Source: Acanthochromis polyacanthus (lineage: Eukaryota > Chordata > Actinopteri > Pomacentridae). Taken from it: a stretch of DNA of 64,000 nt. The stretch is from contig NW_026131295.1 in NCBI RefSeq assembly GCF_021347895.1, forward strand, positions 62,001-126,000. Reading direction: 5' to 3'. The notes beneath the pieces were generated by a model, which was given only the letters and a program-made list of their open reading frames with translations, was not told the DNA's origin and did not search any database. The position numbers and the translations under genes were made by a program. Each line of letters opens with the position of its first letter. Within the stretch, counting starts at the first letter, position 1. Shown one piece after another: positions 37,472-50,845 of the stretch.

Positions 37472-39619
37472 AAAATGCTGTTCACGAAATTCGCAAAATG
37501 CAGAACACCTAAAACATCATTTTCCTTCATGTTTATCACATTTCAAGTCATTCTGAAGAAGAACTTTGTGTGTCAACATGAACTTCACGTTAAATCAAAC
37601 TTCATGACTCTTCTGCGCTTCAAATGCTGTTTCTGAGCTGAAATGCACAGTTTGGTCAAATATGCTGTTCATGCAATTCCTCACATAAACAACACCTTAA
37701 ACATCATCGGCCTTCATACTGATCACATTTCAAGTCATTCTGAAGAAGAACTTTGTGTGTCAACATGAACTGCACATCAATGTTGCCTTCCTGATTTTCT
37801 TGCGCTTCAAATGCTGTTTCTGAGCTGAAATGCACAGTTTGGTCTAATATGCTGTTCATACAATTCCTTACATAAACAACACCTTAAACATCATCTGCCT
37901 TCATATTTATCACATTTCAAGTCATACTGATGAAGAAATTTGTGAGTCAACATGGACTTCACGTGAATGCTTGTTCATGCGATTCCTTCAAACCAAGTCA
38001 ACTCAAACATCATTTGCCTTCCTACTGATCACATTTCAAATCATTCTGAAGAAGAAATTTGTGTGTCAACATGAAATTCGCGTTAATATAGCCTTCATGA
38101 CTTGTCTGCGCTTCAAATGCTGTTTCTGAGCTCAAATTGACATTTTGCTCCAATAATGTTGTCCCCGCAATTCGTTACATCCAGAACACTTAAAACATCA
38201 TTTTCCTTCATATTTATCAGATTTCAAGTCATTCCGAAGAAGAACTTTGTGTGTCAACATGAACTTCACATCAATGTTGAGTTCCTGATTTTCCTGCGCT
38301 TCAAATGCTGTTTCTCAGCTGAAATGCACAGTTTGGTCAAATATGCTGTTCATGCAATTCGCTACATGCAGAACACCTAAAACATCATTTTCCTTCATGT
38401 TTATCACATTTCAAGTCATTCTGAAGAAGAACTTTGTGTGTCAACATGAAATTCACGTCAATGTTTGCCTTCCTGATTTTCCTGCGCTTCAAATGCTGTT
38501 TCTGAGCTGAAATGCACAGTTTGGTCAAATATGCTGTTCATGCAATTCGCTACATGCAGACCACCTAAAACATCATTTTCCTTCATGTTTATCACATTTC
38601 AAGTCATTCTGAAGAAGAACTTTGTGTGTCAACATGAAATTCACGTCATTGTTTGCCTTCCTGATTTTCCTGCGCTTCAAATGCTGTTTCTGAGCTGAAA
38701 TGCACAGTTTGGTCAAATATGCTGTTCATGCAATTCCTCACATAAACAACACCTTAAACATCATCTGCCTTCATATTCATCACAGTTCAAGTCATTCTGA
38801 GGAAGAAATTTGTTTGTCAACATGAACTTCACGTTAAATCAAACTTCATGACTTGTCTGCGCTTCAAATGCTGTTTCTGAGCTCAAATTGACGTTTTGCT
38901 CCAATATTGTTTTCCCTGCAATTCGTTACTTCCAGAACACTTAAAACATCATTTTTCTTCATATTTATCACATTTCAAGTCATTCTGAAGAACAACTTTG
39001 TGTGTCAACATGAACTTCACGTCAATGTTGCCTTCCTGGTTTTCCTGCGCTTCAAATCCTGTTTCTGAGCTGAAATGCACAGTTTTGTCAAATATGCTGT
39101 TCATGCAATTCGCTACATGCAGAACACCTAAAACATCATTTTCCTTCATATTCATCACAGTTCAAGTCATTCTGAGGAAGAAATTTGTTTGTCAACATGA
39201 ACTTCACGTTAAATCAAACTTCATGACTTTTCTGCTCTTCAAATGCTGTTTCTGAGCTCAAATTGACGTTTTGCTCCAATAATGTTGTCCCTGCAATTCG
39301 TTACTTCCAGAACACTTAAAACATCATTTTTCTTTATATTTATCACATTTCAAGTCATTCTGAAGAAGAACTTTGTGTGTCAACATGAACTTCACGTCAA
39401 TGTTACCTTCCTGATTTTCCTGCGCTTCAAATGCTGTTTCTGAGCTGAAATGCACAGTTTGGTCCAAAATGCTGTTCACGAAATTCGCAAAATGCAGAAC
39501 ACCTAAAACATCATTTTCCTTCATATTCATCACAGTTTAAGTCATTCTGAGGAAGAAATTTGTTTGTCAACATGAACTTCACGTTAAATCAAACTTCATG
39601 ACTCTTCTGCGCTTCAAAT

Positions 39620-41993
39620 GCTGTTTCTGAGCTGAAATGCACAGTTTGGTCAAATATGCTGTTCATGCAATTCCTCACATAAACAACACCTTAAACATCA
39701 TCTGCCTTCTTACTGATCACATTTCAAGTCATTCTGAAGAAGAACTTTGTGAGTCAACATGAACTTCACGTTAAATCAAACTTCATGACTCTTCTGCGCT
39801 TCAAATGCTGTTTCTGAGCTGAAATGCACAGTTTGGTCAAATATGCTGTTCATGCAATTCCTCACATAAACAACACCTTAAACATCATCTGCCTTCTTAC
39901 TGATCACATTTCAAGTCATTCTGAAGAAGAACTTTGTGAGTCAACATGAACTTCACGTTAAATCAAACTTCATGACTCTTCTGCGCTTCAAATGCTGTTT
40001 CTGAGCTGAAATGCACAGTTTGGTCAAATATGTTGTTCGTGCAATTCGCTAAATGCAGAACACCTAAAACATCATTTTCCTTCATATCGATCACATTTCA
40101 AGTCATTCTGAAGACGAACTTTGTGAGTCAACATGAAATTCAGGTCAATGTTGCCTTCCTGATTTTCCTGCTCTTCAAATGCTGTTTCTGAGCTCAAATT
40201 GACATTTTGCTCAAATATGTTGCCCCTGCAATTTGTTACATCCAGAACACCTTAAACATCATTTTCCTTCATATTTATCACAGTTCAAGTCATTCTGAGG
40301 AAGAAATTTGTTTGTCAACATGAACTTCACGTTAAATCAAACTTCATGACTCTTCTGCGCTTCAAATGGTGGTGCTGTGCTGAAATGCACAGTTTTTTTT
40401 AAATATGCTGTTCATGCAATTCCTTACATAAACAACACCTTAATCATCATCTGCCTTCATATTTATCACATTTGAAGTCATTCTGAGGAAGAAATTTGTG
40501 AGTCAACATGAACTTCACGTTAAATCAAACTTCATGACTCTTATGCCCTTCAAATGCTGTTTCTGAGCTGAAATGCACAGTTTGGTCAAATATGCTGTTC
40601 ATGCAATTCCTCACATAAACAACACCTTAAACATCATCTGCCTTCTTACTGATCACATTTCAAGTCATTCTGAAGAAGAACTTTGTGAGTCAACATGAAC
40701 TTCACGTTAAATCAAACTTCATGACTCTTCTGCGCTTCAAATGCTGTTTCTGAGCTGAAATGCACAGTTTGGTCAAATATGTTGTTCGTGCAATTCGCTA
40801 AATGCAGAACACCTAAAACATCATTTTCCTTCATATCGATCACATTTCAAGTCATTCTGAAGACGAACTTTGTGAGTCAACATGAAATTCAGGTCAATGT
40901 TATCTTCCTGATTTTCCTGCGCTTCAAATGCTGTTTCTGAGCTGAAATGCACAGTTTGGTCAAATATGCTGTTCATGCAATTCCTTACATAAACAACACC
41001 TTAAACATCATCTGCCTTCATATTTATCACATTTCAAGTCATACTGATGAAGAACTTTGTGAGTCAACATGGACTTCACGTGAATGCTTGTTCATGCGAT
41101 TCCATCAAACCAAGTCAACTCAAACATCATTTGCCTTCCGACTGATCACATTTGAAATCATCCTGAAGAAGAAATTTGTGTGTCAACATGAAATTCGCGT
41201 TAATGTAGCGTTCATGACTTGTCTGTTCTTCAAATGCTGTTTCTGAGCTCAAATTGACATTTTGCTCCAATAATGTTGTCCCTGCAATTCGTTACATCCA
41301 GAACACTTAAAACATCATTTTTCTTCATATTTATCACATTTCAAGTCATTCTGAAGAACAACTTTGTGTGTCAACATGAACTTCGCGTCAATGTTGCCTT
41401 CCTGGTTTTCCTGCGCTTCAAATGCTGTTTCTGAGCTGAAATGCACAGTTTGGTCAAAAATGCTGTTCATGCAATTCGCTACATGCAGAACACCTAAAAC
41501 ATCATTTTCCTTCATATTCATCACAGTTCAAGTCATTCTGAGGAAGAAATTTGTTTGTCAACATGAACTTCACGTTAAATCAAACTTCATGACTTGTCTG
41601 CGCTTCAAATGCTGTTTCTAAGTTCAAATTGACGTTTTGCTCCAATATTGTTTTCCCTGCAATTCGTTACTTCCAGAACACTTAAAACATCATTTTTCTT
41701 CATATTTATCACATTTCAAGTCATTCTGAAGAACAACTTTGTGTGTCAACATGAACTTCACGTCAATGTTGCCTTCCTGGTTTTCCTGCGCTTCAAATGC
41801 TGTTTCTGAGCTGAAATGCACAGTTTGGTCCAAAATGCTGTTCACGAAATTCGCAAAATGCAGAACACCTAAAACATCATTTTCCTTCATATTCATCACA
41901 GTTTAAGTCATTCTGAGGAAGAAATTTGTTTGTCAACATGAACTTCACGTTAAATCAAACTTCATGACTCTTCTGCGCTTCAAATGCTGTTTC
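39620..41993. repeat. Segment duplicated at 44,165-46,538 (offset 4,545 bp)
   Basis: About 2.4 kb is shared at constant offset, covering the double CTTACTGATC unit, T8 unit, GTTATCTTCC unit, short monomer, ATGAACTTCGCGTC unit, TTTCTAAGTTC unit and the GGTCCAAAATGC unit. I noticed no difference over most of its length. The match stops exactly at the out-of-register junction at 46,534-46,540, so the downstream copy was cut by that event. Confidence 0.85.
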
Positions 41994-43229
41994 TGAGCTG
42001 AAATGCACAGTTTGGTCAAATATGCTGTTCATGCAATTCCTCACATAAACAACACCTTAAACATCATCGGCCTTCATACTGATCACATTTCAAGTCATTC
42101 TGAAGAAGAACTTTGTGTGTCAACATGAACTGCACATCAATGTTGCCTTCCTGATTTTCCTGCGCTTCAAATGCTGTTTCTGAGCTGAAATGCACAGTTT
42201 GGTCTAATATGCTGTTCATACAATTCCTTACATAAACAACACCTTAAACATCATCTGCCTTCATATTTATCACATTTCAAGTCATACTGATGAAGAAATT
42301 TGTGAGTCAACATGGACTTCACGTGAATGCTTGTTCATGCGATTCCTTCAAACCAAGTCAACTCAAACATCATTTGCCTTCCTACTGATCACATTTCAAA
42401 TCATTCTGAAGAAGAAATTTGTGTGTCAACATGAAATTCGCGTTAATATAGCCTTCATGACTTGTCTGCGCTTCAAATGCTGTTTCTGAGCTCAAATTGA
42501 CATTTTGCTCCAATAATGTTGTCCCCGCAATTCGTTACATCCAGAACACTTAAAACATCATTTTCCTTCATATTTATCAGATTTCAAGTCATTCCGAAGA
42601 AGAACTTTGTGTGTCAACATGAACTTCACATCAATGTTGAGTTCCTGATTTTCCTGCGCTTCAAATGCTGTTTCTCAGCTGAAATGCACAGTTTGGTCCA
42701 AAATAATGTTCACGAAATTCGCAAAATGCAGAACACCTAAAACATCATTTTCCTTCATATTCATCACAGTTCAAGTCATTCTGAGGAAGAAATTTGTTTG
42801 TCAACATGAACTTCACGTTAAATCAAACTTCATGACTTTTCTGCTCTTCAAATGCTGTTTCTGAGCTCAAATTGACGTTTTGCTCCAATAATGTTGTCCC
42901 TGCAATTCGTTACTTCCAGAACACTTAAAACATCATTTTTCTTTATATTTATCACATTTCAAGTCATTCTGAAGAAGAACTTTGTGTGTCAACATGAACT
43001 TCACGTCAATGTTACCTTCCTGATTTTCCTGCGCTTCAAATGCTGTTTCTGAGCTGAAATGCACAGTTTAGTCCTAAATGCTGTTCACGAAATTCGCAAA
43101 ATGCAGAACACCTAAAACATCATTTTCCTTCATATTCATCACAGTTTAAGTCATTCTGAGGAAGAAATTTGTTTGTCAACATGAACTTCACGTTAAATCA
43201 AACTTCATGACTCTTCTGCGCTTCAAATG

Positions 43230-45330
43230 CTGTTTCTGAGCTGAAATGCACAGTTTGGTCAAATATGCTGTTCATGCAATTCCTCACATAAACAACACCT
43301 TAAACATCATCTGCCTTCTTACTGATCACATTTCAAGTCATTCTGAAGAAGAACTTTGTGAGTCAACATGAACTTCACGTTAAATCAAACTTCATGACTC
43401 TTCTGCGCTTCAAATGCTGTTTCTGAGCTGAAATGCACAGTTTGGTCAAATATGCTGTTCATGCAATTCCTCACATAAACAACACCTTAAACATCATCTG
43501 CCTTCTTACTGATCACATTTCAAGTCATTCTGAAGAAGAACTTTGTGAGTCAACATGAACTTCACGTTAAATCAAACTTCATGACTCTTCTGCGCTTCAA
43601 ATGCTGTTTCTGAGCTGAAATGCACAGTTTGGTCAAATATGTTGTTCGTGCAATTCGCTAAATGCAGAACACCTAAAACATCATTTTCCTTCATATCGAT
43701 CACATTTCAAGTCATTCTGAAGACGAACTTTGTGAGTCAACATGAAATTCAGGTCAATGTTGCCTTCCTGATTTTCCTGCTCTTCAAATGCTGTTTCTGA
43801 GCTCAAATTGACATTTTGCTCAAATATGTTGCCCCTGCAATTTGTTACATCCAGAACACCTTAAACATCATTTTCCTTCATATTTATCACAGTTCAAGTC
43901 ATTCTGAGGAAGAAATTTGTTTGTCAACATGAACTTCACGTTAAATCAAACTTCATGACTCTTCTGCGCTTCAAATGGTGGTGCTGTGCTGAAATGCACA
44001 GTTTTTTTTAAATATGCTGTTCATGCAATTCCTTACATAAACAACACCTTAATCATCATCTGCCTTCATATTTATCACATTTGAAGTCATTCTGAGGAAG
44101 AAATTTGTGAGTCAACATGAACTTCACGTTAAATCAAACTTCATGACTCTTATGCCCTTCAAATGCTGTTTCTGAGCTGAAATGCACAGTTTGGTCAAAT
44201 ATGCTGTTCATGCAATTCCTCACATAAACAACACCTTAAACATCATCTGCCTTCTTACTGATCACATTTCAAGTCATTCTGAAGAAGAACTTTGTGAGTC
44301 AACATGAACTTCACGTTAAATCAAACTTCATGACTCTTCTGCGCTTCAAATGCTGTTTCTGAGCTGAAATGCACAGTTTGGTCAAATATGCTGTTCATGC
44401 AATTCCTCACATAAACAACACCTTAAACATCATCTGCCTTCTTACTGATCACATTTCAAGTCATTCTGAAGAAGAACTTTGTGAGTCAACATGAACTTCA
44501 CGTTAAATCAAACTTCATGACTCTTCTGCGCTTCAAATGCTGTTTCTGAGCTGAAATGCACAGTTTGGTCAAATATGTTGTTCGTGCAATTCGCTAAATG
44601 CAGAACACCTAAAACATCATTTTCCTTCATATCGATCACATTTCAAGTCATTCTGAAGACGAACTTTGTGAGTCAACATGAAATTCAGGTCAATGTTGCC
44701 TTCCTGATTTTCCTGCTCTTCAAATGCTGTTTCTGAGCTCAAATTGACATTTTGCTCAAATATGTTGCCCCTGCAATTTGTTACATCCAGAACACCTTAA
44801 ACATCATTTTCCTTCATATTTATCACAGTTCAAGTCATTCTGAGGAAGAAATTTGTTTGTCAACATGAACTTCACGTTAAATCAAACTTCATGACTCTTC
44901 TGCGCTTCAAATGGTGGTGCTGTGCTGAAATGCACAGTTTTTTTTAAATATGCTGTTCATGCAATTCCTTACATAAACAACACCTTAATCATCATCTGCC
45001 TTCATATTTATCACATTTGAAGTCATTCTGAGGAAGAAATTTGTGAGTCAACATGAACTTCACGTTAAATCAAACTTCATGACTCTTATGCCCTTCAAAT
45101 GCTGTTTCTGAGCTGAAATGCACAGTTTGGTCAAATATGCTGTTCATGCAATTCCTCACATAAACAACACCTTAAACATCATCTGCCTTCTTACTGATCA
45201 CATTTCAAGTCATTCTGAAGAAGAACTTTGTGAGTCAACATGAACTTCACGTTAAATCAAACTTCATGACTCTTCTGCGCTTCAAATGCTGTTTCTGAGC
45301 TGAAATGCACAGTTTGGTCAAATATGTTGT
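43230..45330. repeat. Tandem 5-monomer duplication (936 bp), then 4-monomer copy
   Basis: GTTGTTCGTGCAATTCGC occurs at 43,641, 44,577 and 45,326, spaced 936 bp (five monomers) and 749 bp (four monomers). The T8 tracts at 44,002 and 44,938 show the same 936 bp spacing. The last interval lacks one of the duplicated CTTACTGATC monomers. This is unit-level copy change inside a recently amplified block. Confidence 0.83.
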
Positions 45331-46538
45331 TCGTGCAATTCGCTAAATGCAGAACACCTAAAACATCATTTTCCTTCATATCGATCACATTTCAAGTCAT
45401 TCTGAAGACGAACTTTGTGAGTCAACATGAAATTCAGGTCAATGTTATCTTCCTGATTTTCCTGCGCTTCAAATGCTGTTTCTGAGCTGAAATGCACAGT
45501 TTGGTCAAATATGCTGTTCATGCAATTCCTTACATAAACAACACCTTAAACATCATCTGCCTTCATATTTATCACATTTCAAGTCATACTGATGAAGAAC
45601 TTTGTGAGTCAACATGGACTTCACGTGAATGCTTGTTCATGCGATTCCATCAAACCAAGTCAACTCAAACATCATTTGCCTTCCGACTGATCACATTTGA
45701 AATCATCCTGAAGAAGAAATTTGTGTGTCAACATGAAATTCGCGTTAATGTAGCGTTCATGACTTGTCTGTTCTTCAAATGCTGTTTCTGAGCTCAAATT
45801 GACATTTTGCTCCAATAATGTTGTCCCTGCAATTCGTTACATCCAGAACACTTAAAACATCATTTTTCTTCATATTTATCACATTTCAAGTCATTCTGAA
45901 GAACAACTTTGTGTGTCAACATGAACTTCGCGTCAATGTTGCCTTCCTGGTTTTCCTGCGCTTCAAATGCTGTTTCTGAGCTGAAATGCACAGTTTGGTC
46001 AAAAATGCTGTTCATGCAATTCGCTACATGCAGAACACCTAAAACATCATTTTCCTTCATATTCATCACAGTTCAAGTCATTCTGAGGAAGAAATTTGTT
46101 TGTCAACATGAACTTCACGTTAAATCAAACTTCATGACTTGTCTGCGCTTCAAATGCTGTTTCTAAGTTCAAATTGACGTTTTGCTCCAATATTGTTTTC
46201 CCTGCAATTCGTTACTTCCAGAACACTTAAAACATCATTTTTCTTCATATTTATCACATTTCAAGTCATTCTGAAGAACAACTTTGTGTGTCAACATGAA
46301 CTTCACGTCAATGTTGCCTTCCTGGTTTTCCTGCGCTTCAAATGCTGTTTCTGAGCTGAAATGCACAGTTTGGTCCAAAATGCTGTTCACGAAATTCGCA
46401 AAATGCAGAACACCTAAAACATCATTTTCCTTCATATTCATCACAGTTTAAGTCATTCTGAGGAAGAAATTTGTTTGTCAACATGAACTTCACGTTAAAT
46501 CAAACTTCATGACTCTTCTGCGCTTCAAATGCTGTTTG
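44165..46538. repeat. Partner copy of 39,620-41,993
   Basis: This is the downstream member of the 4,545 bp pair. It includes the T8 tract at 44,938-44,945 and the short monomer at 45,573-45,691, and it ends abruptly inside a monomer at the junction near 46,537. Confidence 0.83.
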
Positions 46539-46548
46539 TGAGTCAACA
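46531..46548. other. Out-of-register recombination junction
   Basis: GCTGTTTGTGAGTCAACATG joins GCTGTTT (which normally continues CTGAGCTG) to TTTGTGAGTCAACATGG of a short monomer. TTT is shared by both sides and may be the microhomology used. The right part of one monomer and the left part of the next are lost, so repeat phase shifts here. Confidence 0.85.
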
Positions 46549-46896
46549 TGGACTTCACGTGAATGCTTGTTCATGCGATTCCATCAAACCAAGTCAACTC
46601 AAACATCATTTGCCTTCCGACTGATCACATTTGAAATCATCCTGAAGAAGAAATTTGTGTGTCAACATGAAATTCGCGTTAATGTAGCGTTCATGACTTG
46701 TCTGTTCTTCAAATGCTGTTTCTGAGCTCAAATTGACATTTTGCTCCAATAATGTTGTCCCTGCAATTCGTTACATCCAGAACACTTAAAACATCGTTTT
46801 TCTTCATATTTGTCACATTTCAAGTCCTTCTGAAGAAGAACGTTGTGTGTCAACATGAACTTCAGGTCAATGTTGCCTCCCTGATTTTCCTGCGCT

Positions 46897-47901
46897 TCAA
46901 ATGCTGTTTCTGAGCTGAAATGCACAGTTTGGTCAAATATGTTGTCCCTGCAATTCGTTACATCCAGAACACCTAAAAAATCATTTTCCTTCATATTTAT
47001 CACATTTCAAGTCATTCTGAAGAAGAACTTTGTGTGTCAACATGAACTTCAGGTCAATGTTAACTTCTTGATTTTCCTGCGCTTCAAATGCTGTTTCTGA
47101 GCTCAAATTGACGTTTTGCGCCAATAATGTTTTTCCTGCAATTCGTTACTTCCAGAACACTTAAAACATCATTTTCCTTCATATTTATCAGATTTCAAGT
47201 CATTCTGAAGAAGAACTTTGTGTGTCAACATGAACTTCACCTCAATGTTACCTTCCTGATTTTCCTGCGCTTCAAATGCTGTTTCTGAGCTGTAATGCAC
47301 AGTTTGGTCAAATATGCTGTTCATGCAATTCGCTACATGCTGAACACCTAAAACATCATCTGCCTTCACACTGATCACATTTCAAGTCATTCTGAAGAAG
47401 AACTTTGTGTGTCAACATGAACTTCACATCAATGTTGCCTTCCTGATTTTCCAGGGCTTCAAATGCTGTTTCTGAGCTGAAATGTACAGTTTGGTCAAAT
47501 ATGCTGTTCATGCAATTCCTTACATAAACAACACCTTGAACATAATTTTCCTTCATATTTATCACATTTCAATTCATTCTGAGTTACAAATTTGTCTGTC
47601 AACATGAACTTCACGTGAATGCTTGTTCATGCGATTCCTTCAAACCAAGTCAACTCAAACATCATTTGCCTTCCGACTGATCACATTTGAAATCATTCTG
47701 AAGAAGAAATTTGTGTGTCAACATGAAATTCACGTTAATGTAGCCTTCATGACTTGTCTGTTCTTCAAATGCTGTTTCTGAGCTCAAATTGACATTTTGC
47801 TCAAATATGTTGTCCCGACAATTCGTTGCATCCAGAACACCTAAAACATCATTTTCCTTCATATTTATCACAGTTCAAGTCATTCTGAGGAAGAAATTTG
47901 T
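46897..47901. repeat. Partner copy of 19,092-20,096
   Basis: This segment carries the same ordered set of rare variants as 19.1-20.1 kb, about 27.8 kb away. Small differences are visible: GTTAACTTCTTG here against GTTAACTTCCTG, CACATCAATG here against CAAATCAATG, and TTTCAATTCATTC here against TTTCAAGTCATTC. Confidence 0.82.
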
Positions 47902-48451
47902 GTGTCAACATGAACTGCACATCAATGTTGCCTTCCTGATTTTCCTGCACTTCAAATGCTGTTTCTGAGCTGAAATGCACAGTTTGGTCAAATATGCTGT
48001 TCATGCAATTCCTCACATAAACAACACCTTAAACATCATCTGCCTTCATACTGATCACATTTCAAGTCATCCTGAAGAGGAACTTAGAGAGTCAACATGA
48101 AATTCACGTCAATGTTGCCTTCCTGATTTTCCTGCGCTTCAAATGCTGTTTCTGAGCTGAAATGCACAGTTTGGTCAAATATGCTGTTCATGCAATTCCT
48201 CACATAAACAACACCTTAAACATCATCTGCCTTCTTACTGATCACATTTCAAGTCATTCTGAAGACGATCTTTGTGAGTCAACATGAACTTCACGTTAAA
48301 TCAAACTTCATGACTCTTCTGCGCTTCAAATGCTGTTTCTGAGCTGAAATGCACAGTTTGGTCAAATATGTTGTTCGTGCAATTCGCTAAATGCAGAACA
48401 CCTAAAACATCATTTTCCTTCATATCTATCACATTTCAAGTCATTCTGAAG

Positions 48452-48840
48452 AAGAAATTTGTTTGTCAACATGAACTTCACGTTAAATCAAACTTCATGA
48501 CTCTTCTGCGCTTCAAATGGTGGTGCTGTGCTGAAATGCACAGTTTTTTTGAAATATGCTGTTCATGCAATTCCTTACATAAACAACACCTTAATCATCA
48601 TCTGCCTTCATATTTATCACATTTGAAGTCATTCTGAGGAAGAAATTTGTTTGTCAACACGAACTTCACGTTAAATCAAACTTCATGACTCTTCTGCCCT
48701 TCAAAAGCTGTTTCTGAGCTGAAATGCACAGTTTGGTCAAATATGTTGTTCATGCAATTCGCTAAATGCAGAACACCTAAAACATCATTTTCCTTCATAT
48801 CTATCACATTTCAAGTCATTCTGAAGAAGAACTTTGTGTG
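48452..48840. repeat. Segment shared with 63,172-63,560 (offset 14,720 bp)
   Basis: Both copies carry the seven-T variant followed by GAAATATG, CACCTTAATCATC, the rare TCAACACGAACTTC (normally CAACATGAAC) and GTTGTTCATGCAATTCGC. One visible difference is CAAAAGCTG near 48,703 against CAAATGCTG. Confidence 0.8.
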
Positions 48841-48987
48841 TCAACATGAAATTCAGGTCAATGTTGCCTTCCTGGTTTTCCTGCGCTTCAAATGCTGTTT
48901 CTGAGCTGAAATGCACAGTTTGGTCAAATATGCTGTTCATGCAATTCGCTACATGCAGAACACCTATAACATCATTTTCCTTCATAT

Positions 48988-49000
48988 TCATCAAAGCATA
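48988..49000. other. Out-of-register junction, monomer reduced by ~145 bp
   Basis: ATTCATCAAAGCATAAACAA joins the CATATTCATCA of one monomer directly to the CATAAACAACACC near the right end of a monomer. About 145 bp of intervening sequence is missing. A short AAG at the join belongs to neither flank clearly. It lies just upstream of the short monomer at 49,037. Confidence 0.82.
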
Positions 49001-49687
49001 AACAACACCTTAAACATCATCTGCCTTCATATTTATCACATTTCAAGTCATACTGATGAAGAAATTTGTGAGTCAACATGGACTTCACGTGAATGCTTGT
49101 TCATGCGATTCCTTCAAACCAAGTCAACTCAAACATCATTTGCCTTCCTACTGATCACATTTCAAATCATTCTGAAGAAGAAATTTGTGTGTCAACATGA
49201 AATTCGCGTTAATGTAGCCTTCATGACTTGTCTGCGCTTCAAATGCTGTTTCTGAGCTCAAATTGACATTTTGCTCCAATAATGTTGTCCCCGCAATTCG
49301 TTACATCCAGAACACTTAAAACATCATTTTCCTTCATATTTATCAGATTTCAAGTCATTCCGAAGAAGAACTTTGTGTGTCAACATGAACTTCACATCAA
49401 TGTTGAGTTCCTGATTTTCCTGCGCTTCAAATGCTGTTTCTGAGCTGAAATGCACAGTTTGGTCAAATATGCTGTTCATGCAATTCGCTACATGCAGAAC
49501 ACCTAAAACATCATTTTCCTTCATGTTTATCACATTTCAAGTCATTCTGAAGAAGAACTTTGTGTGTCAACATGAAATTCACGTCAATGGTTGCCTTCCT
49601 GATTTTCCTGCGCTTCAAATGCTGTTTCTGAGCTGAAATGCACGGTTTGGTCAAATATGCTGTTCATGCAATTCGCTACATGCAGAC

Positions 49688-50845
49688 CACCTAAAACATC
49701 ATTTTCCTTCATGTTTATCACATTTCAAGTCATTCTGAAGAAGAACTTTGTGTGTCAACATGATATTCACGTCAATGTTTGCCTTCCTGATTTTCCTGCG
49801 CTTCAAATGCTGTTTCTGAGCTGAAATGCACAGTTTGGTCAAATATGCTGTTCATGCAATTCCTCACATAAACAACACCTAAAACATCATTTTCCTTCAT
49901 ATTCATCACAGTTCAAGTCATTCTGAGGAAGAAATTTGTTTGTCAACATGAACTTCACGTTAAATCAAACTTCATGACTTGTCTGCGCTTCAAATGCTGT
50001 TTCTGAGCTCAAATTGACGTTTTGCTCCAATATTGTTTTCCCTGCAATTCGTTACTTCCAGAACACTTAAAACATCATTTTTCTTCATATTTATCACATT
50101 TCAAGTCATTCTGAAGAAGAACTTTGTGTGTTAACATGAACTTCACGTCAATGTTGCCTTCCTGGTTTTCCTGCACTTCAAATGCTGTTTCTGAGCTGAA
50201 ATGCACAGTTTGGTCCAATATGCTGTTCACGAAATTCGCAAAATGCAGAACACCTAAAACATCATTTTCCTTCATATTCATCACAGTTTAAGTCATTCTG
50301 AGGAAGAAATTTGTTTGTCAACATGAACTTCACGTTAAATCAAACTTCATGACTCTTCTGCGCTTCAAATGCTGTTTCTGAGCTGAAATGCACAGTTTGG
50401 TCAAATATGCTGTTCATGCAATTCCTCACATAAACAACACCTTAAACATCATCTGCCTTCATACTGATCACATTTCAAGTCATTCTGAAGAGAAACTTTG
50501 TGAGTCAACATGAACTTCACGTTAAATCAAACTTCATGACTCTTCTGCGCTTCAAATGCTGTTTCTGAGCTGAAATGCACAGTTTGGTCAAATATGTTGT
50601 TCGTGCAATTCGCTAAATGCAGAACACCTAAAACATCATTTTCCTTCATATCTATCACATTTCAAGTCATTCTGAAGAAGAACTTTGTGAGTCAACATGA
50701 AATTCAGGTCAATGTTGCCTTCCTGATTTTCCTGCTCTTCAAATGCTGTTTCTGAGCTCAAATTGACATTTTGCTCAAATATGTTGCCCCTGCAATTTGT
50801 TACATCCAGAACACCTTAAACATCATTTTCCTTCATATTTATCAC
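49688..50845. repeat. Segment duplicated at 61,995-63,152 (offset 12,307 bp)
   Basis: Shared private markers are ATGATATTCACGTC, GTGTGTTAACATGAAC with TTTTCCTGCACTTC, and GAAGAGAAACTTTGTG. Differences seen are CATATCTATC near 50,648 against CATATCGATC, CAACATGAAC near 50,512 against CAACATTAAC, and TATGTTGTTCG against TATGTTGGTCG. The segments diverge where this copy continues CACATTTCAAG and the other CACAGTTCAAG. Confidence 0.8.
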
